This document shows positions 7,448 to 10,698 of a stretch of 10,698 nucleotides of DNA, piece after piece. The notes below the pieces were generated by a model. The model made no database searches and was not told the origin of the DNA. It saw only the letters and a program-made list of their open reading frames with translations. Origin of the DNA: Ruminococcus sp. (GTDB taxonomy: Bacteria; Bacillota; Clostridia; Oscillospirales; Ruminococcaceae); NCBI GenBank assembly GCA_029063695.1, contig JAIDNR010000329.1, forward strand, positions 1 to 10,698, in the 5' to 3' direction. A program made the position numbers and the translations under genes. Numbering within the stretch: position 1 is the stretch's first letter; every line of letters starts with the position of its first letter.

Positions 7448-8350
7448 ATGGGTACAGAGTTCTGGTGGTTTTATGATGTGATTGCGGCGGCAGTGATTCT
7501 TGTATGTATATTTCTTTCGGGAAAAAAAGGATTTTTAAAAAGCACACTCACGGCTGTATGCTGTGTTGTTTCAATATTTATTGCATTTGCCGTAAGCGGT
7601 ACACTTTCTCAGTCACTTTATAAAAATACGGTCAGAAGCAGTAATATCAAGAAAATCGAAAAGAATATCAACAGCACTGTTTTTACGCAGAAATATGCCG
7701 CTTATCTCGAAAATATGGGATATTTTATAAAAGTAAACTCTGAAAAGCTTGATACCGTTTTTAAATCAGACAAGGAACTTGACAAGGCTTTGTGTGATTA
7801 TGTAAATAATATCAATTCAAGGAAAACTGAGGAAAATGAAGCCGTTCTTATAGAAAAAATTCATGAGGGATATGCTGTTGTCATGAGTGAGATTATATCA
7901 CAGTCACTGAATAAATTTGCGGCTGAAACGGCGGCAAATGAAATCAGAAATGACAGCTCGGGCATGAAAGAACTTATACTTTTTATGCTTGATAAAGACA
8001 GCAATCATAAAGCAGCAGTATATATCGCTGATAAATATACAGCATCGGCTTACAGTACGATTTTCAGTCTTACAGGTTTTGTTGTGCTTTATATTTCTCT
8101 GTTTCTGATTATAATGGCTGTGATAAATTCATTTACAAGCAGAAGCGAGGGTGGAACGCAAAGTATAAGTTCACATATTTCAGGCGGATTTATGGGAATT
8201 ATTACAGGCGGTATCATGGTATTTGCTGCTGCGGCTGTTATACGCTTATGGGCAATTATGGGAAGCAACGAGATGCTGTTCTTCAATAATGATGTTATTG
8301 ACGGAACATTTATATTCAAATATTTCTATGATTTAACACTGAAAATGTAA
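7448..8350 (+). CDS. CvpA-like membrane protein with enlarged central region
   Basis: This is a 300-residue protein with ATG 7448 preceded by a GAGGGGGGA purine tract. There are four predicted membrane helices at about residues 10-25, 34-53, 205-228 and 246-270. The first two are joined by a short basic turn, SGKKGFLKS, which resembles the conserved turn of CvpA proteins. The fourth begins with a Gly-rich SGGFMGIITGG helix start, also seen in the family. Typical CvpA proteins are about 160-180 residues. Here about 150 mostly charged residues (about 54-204) separate the two helix pairs and should lie on one side of the membrane. CvpA was named for colicin V production in E. coli, but its wider role is poorly defined and seems linked to envelope integrity. 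There is no sign of bacteriocin genes here. The gene follows the DUF5711-like gene by 11 nt and precedes clpE by 34 nt. Confidence 0.8.
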   Translation: MGTEFWWFYDVIAAAVILVCIFLSGKKGFLKSTLTAVCCVVSIFIAFAVSGTLSQSLYKNTVRSSNIKKIEKNINSTVFTQKYAAYLENMGYFIKVNSEKLDTVFKSDKELDKALCDYVNNINSRKTEENEAVLIEKIHEGYAVVMSEIISQSLNKFAAETAANEIRNDSSGMKELILFMLDKDSNHKAAVYIADKYTASAYSTIFSLTGFVVLYISLFLIIMAVINSFTSRSEGGTQSISSHISGGFMGIITGGIMVFAAAAVIRLWAIMGSNEMLFFNNDVIDGTFIFKYFYDLTLKM

Positions 8351-8384
8351 CTTTCAGTTATCATACTTAACAGGAGGAAAAAAT

Positions 8385-10698
8385 ATGATAATGTGCAGTA
8401 AATGCAAAAAAAGACCGGCTGTTGTATTTATAACATCGGTTCAGGGAAACGAAAAGAAAAATGAGGGGCTTTGCCTTACTTGTGCAAAAGAGAAGAATAT
8501 ACCGCAGGTTGCTGAATATATGGAGAAACTCGGAATTTCAGACGAGGAAATTGAACAGCTTTCAGAACAGATGATGGATATGCTTGATGGTGATTCATTT
8601 GAAATGGGCGGTTCAGGTCTTATGCCTAATATTATTTCCGGTCTTTTCAATTCGGAGAATGACCCTAAAGTAGACCCTGTTCCGGATTCACCTGAAACAA
8701 AGGGCGGTGGTTTTCCTTTCGGAAAATCATTTGACCTACCTAATATTTTCGGCTCAAAGGATAATAAGAAAGAAAAGAAATCATCGAAGAAAAAAGAACT
8801 CAAGTTTCTTGACAGCTATTGTACAAATCTTTCAAAGAAAGCGGCTGACGGCAAGCTTGATAATATAATCGGCAGAGATAAGGAAATTGCAAGAGTTGTG
8901 CAGATTCTTTCACGCCGTACAAAAAACAATCCATGTCTTATCGGTGAACCGGGTGTAGGTAAAACCGCTATTGCAGAAGGTATTGCTCAGAAAATCAATG
9001 AAGGTGCTGTGCCGTTTAATCTTACTGACAAAAAAGTATATCTTCTTGACCTTACAGCACTTGTTGCGGGAACTCAGTTCAGAGGACAGTTTGAGAGCCG
9101 TGTAAAGGGTCTTGTTGAAGAGGTAAAACGTGAGGGCAATATTATCCTGTTTATCGATGAAGTTCATAATCTTGTAGGAGCAGGCGACTCTGAGGGTTCA
9201 ATGAATGCTGCAAATATTCTTAAGCCTGCACTTTCAAGAGGCGAGGTACAGGTTATCGGTGCAACAACATTCAGCGAGTACAGAAAGTATATTGAAAAAG
9301 ATTCAGCTCTTGAAAGACGTTTTCAGCCTGTAACTGTAACTGAACCGACTGTTGAGGATACTGTTGATGTACTTCTCGGAATTAAAAAATACTATGAGAA
9401 TTACCACAAAGTAAAGATTTCAGATTATCTCATCAGGGTATGTGCTGTTCTTTCTGAAAGATATATAACAGACCGTTTCCTTCCCGATAAGGCTATCGAC
9501 CTTATGGACGAGGGTTGTGCTCATGCAAGTATACGTTCTCCCGAACTTGCTGAATATGTAAGGATTGAAAAAGAAATAGCCGTTCTTGAGGGCATGGAAA
9601 AGAATCTTTCGGAACAGGCTGAACCTGATTATCAGGCTCTTGCCGAAGTAAAAAGCAAGATTATTCAGATAAAAAAGAAATTCTGTGACCTTAAAGAAAT
9701 TGTCGAAAATATTCAGGTTACTGAGGAAGATATAACAAAGGTCGTTGAACTCTGGACAGGTATTCCCGCAAGCAAGATTGCAGAAACAGAGTTCCTGAAA
9801 ATAGCACGTCTCGAAGATGCACTTAAAAAACGTGTTCTCGGACAGGAAGAAGCTGTATCGGTTCTTGCAAAGGCAATCAAGCGTACAAGAGTACAGCTTA
9901 ATAAACGCCGTCGTCCTGCATCATTTATATTCGTAGGACCAACGGGCGTAGGTAAAACGGAGCTTGTAAAGGCTATTTCCGAAGAACTTTTCGATTCCAC
10001 AGAACCGCTTATCCGTCTTGATATGACTGAATATATGGAAAAGCATTCCGTTGCAAGAATGATTGGTTCACCTCCGGGATATGTCGGATATGACGAAGCA
10101 GGTCAGCTTACGGAAAAAGTACGCCGTAAGCCTTATTCCGTGATTCTTTTTGACGAAATTGAAAAGGCTCACCCTGATGTTATGAATATTCTTATGCAGA
10201 TTCTTGACGAGGGAAAAGTTGACGATGCACACGGCAGAACCGTTAACTTTGAGAATACAATTATCTGCATGACTTCAAATGCAGGCTCAACTGATAAGAG
10301 TATCGGTGTGGGATTTAACCGCACGGAAAATGAAATATCCAAAGATAAGGCAATGAAAGGATTAAGAGAGTTTCTGCGTCCTGAATTTATCAGCCGTATT
10401 GATGAAGTTGTTGTATTCAGACAGCTTGCTGAAAATGATTTTGCTGATATTGCGGGTCTTATGCTTGATGAAATGAAAGAACCGCTTGCTGAAAAGAATA
10501 TTGAACTCGCTTATGACAAACAGGCACTTGAACTTATTGCCAAGAAATCCTATGGCAAGCCTTATGGTGCAAGAGATATACGTCGTGTTATCCGTCAGGA
10601 AGTTGAGGACAAGATTGCTGAAATTATAATTAATAATATGTCTGAAACAGATATTATCACAATATCTGCAAATGATGACGAAATTACTGTTACAGGTA
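8385..10698 (+). CDS. clpE: ClpE-type AAA+ unfoldase, N-terminal zinc finger (3' end cut by window)
   Basis: This is an ATP-dependent protein unfoldase that threads substrates into the ClpP peptidase. It is open to the window end (771 codons). ATG 8385 follows AGGAGG (8372-8377) at 7 nt. An N-terminal zinc finger with Cys4/Cys7 and Cys30/Cys33 (CX2C-X22-CX2C) replaces the double Clp-N repeat of ClpC, which identifies the ClpE class. A Ser/Gly/Lys-rich linker (about 35-145) follows. AAA domain 1 has Walker A GEPGVGKT (187-194), Walker B ending Asp258-Glu259, and an arginine finger in ALERRF. A middle domain with coiled-coil character precedes AAA domain 2, which has Walker A GPTGVGKT (518-525) and Walker B Asp590-Glu591. 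Val642-Gly643-Phe644 matches the ClpP-docking loop. The C-terminal domain is nearly finished, so only a few residues are missing. The pore loop reads QFRG, with Phe where ClpC has Tyr. The linker is longer than in Bacillus ClpE. Confidence 0.93.
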   Translation, partial: MIMCSKCKKRPAVVFITSVQGNEKKNEGLCLTCAKEKNIPQVAEYMEKLGISDEEIEQLSEQMMDMLDGDSFEMGGSGLMPNIISGLFNSENDPKVDPVPDSPETKGGGFPFGKSFDLPNIFGSKDNKKEKKSSKKKELKFLDSYCTNLSKKAADGKLDNIIGRDKEIARVVQILSRRTKNNPCLIGEPGVGKTAIAEGIAQKINEGAVPFNLTDKKVYLLDLTALVAGTQFRGQFESRVKGLVEEVKREGNIILFIDEVHNLVGAGDSEGSMNAANILKPALSRGEVQVIGATTFSEYRKYIEKDSALERRFQPVTVTEPTVEDTVDVLLGIKKYYENYHKVKISDYLIRVCAVLSERYITDRFLPDKAIDLMDEGCAHASIRSPELAEYVRIEKEIAVLEGMEKNLSEQAEPDYQALAEVKSKIIQIKKKFCDLKEIVENIQVTEEDITKVVELWTGIPASKIAETEFLKIARLEDALKKRVLGQEEAVSVLAKAIKRTRVQLNKRRRPASFIFVGPTGVGKTELVKAISEELFDSTEPLIRLDMTEYMEKHSVARMIGSPPGYVGYDEAGQLTEKVRRKPYSVILFDEIEKAHPDVMNILMQILDEGKVDDAHGRTVNFENTIICMTSNAGSTDKSIGVGFNRTENEISKDKAMKGLREFLRPEFISRIDEVVVFRQLAENDFADIAGLMLDEMKEPLAEKNIELAYDKQALELIAKKSYGKPYGARDIRRVIRQEVEDKIAEIIINNMSETDIITISANDDEITVTG

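Noticed and set aside
7448..8350. Colicin V/bacteriocin production locus suggested by the CvpA similarity
   Set aside because: No bacteriocin precursor, immunity gene or export ABC transporter is nearby. CvpA-like proteins are widespread without bacteriocins.
8298..8364. Possible promoter before clpE (TTGACG at 8298 and TATCAT at 8359)
   Set aside because: The two boxes are far too distant to work together. TATCAT has no -35 match at 16-18 nt, and TTGACG has only a poor -10 at 17 nt.
8441..8803. 120-codon minus-strand frame rich in Ser, Phe and Pro
   Set aside because: It is the complement of the Lys/Glu/Gly-rich ClpE linker. The composition is explained by that, and no ribosome binding site was seen.

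Overview
The window looks like a chromosomal segment from a low-to-moderate GC Gram-positive anaerobe of the Clostridia, probably Ruminococcus/Oscillospiraceae-like. This is an inference from the group II ECF transporter core next to truA, a ClpE-type unfoldase, a DUF5711-like protein beside a CvpA-like protein, AT-rich codon use with AGA arginine codons, and strong AGGAGG-type ribosome binding sites. All supported genes are on the + strand. Gaps are at most about 40 nt, and no terminator or convincing internal promoter was seen, so the window reads as one long operon-like block.

Positions 1-283 hold the 3' end of an unidentified gene and a small DUF6440-like protein. Positions 291-2823 encode the complete energising core of an energy-coupling factor (ECF) vitamin/micronutrient transporter: the two ATPases EcfA1 and EcfA2 and the transmembrane coupling protein EcfT, tightly packed and partly with non-ATG starts. 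No substrate-binding S component is present, so the module probably serves S components encoded elsewhere. Positions 2841-5660 encode a large YfhO-family polytopic membrane protein (GT-C-like fold). Its last 51 codons lie inside the 5' end of truA (tRNA pseudouridine synthase A, 5506-6240).

Positions 6270-8350 encode a membrane-anchored, propeller-like protein (probably DUF5711) and an enlarged CvpA-like membrane protein. From 8385 to the window end lies a nearly complete ClpE-type AAA+ unfoldase, with an N-terminal four-cysteine zinc finger and a ClpP-docking VGF loop.

Most of the content is recognisable housekeeping. I see no CRISPR array, mobile element, RNA gene or clearly new multi-gene system. 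The points most worth a second look are the roughly 155-nt YfhO/truA overlap, which one extra A in a poly-A run could explain; the DUF5711-CvpA-ClpE gene trio; the KKR tandem repeat at the start of the DUF5711-like gene; and the CRC form of EcfT's second coupling motif.
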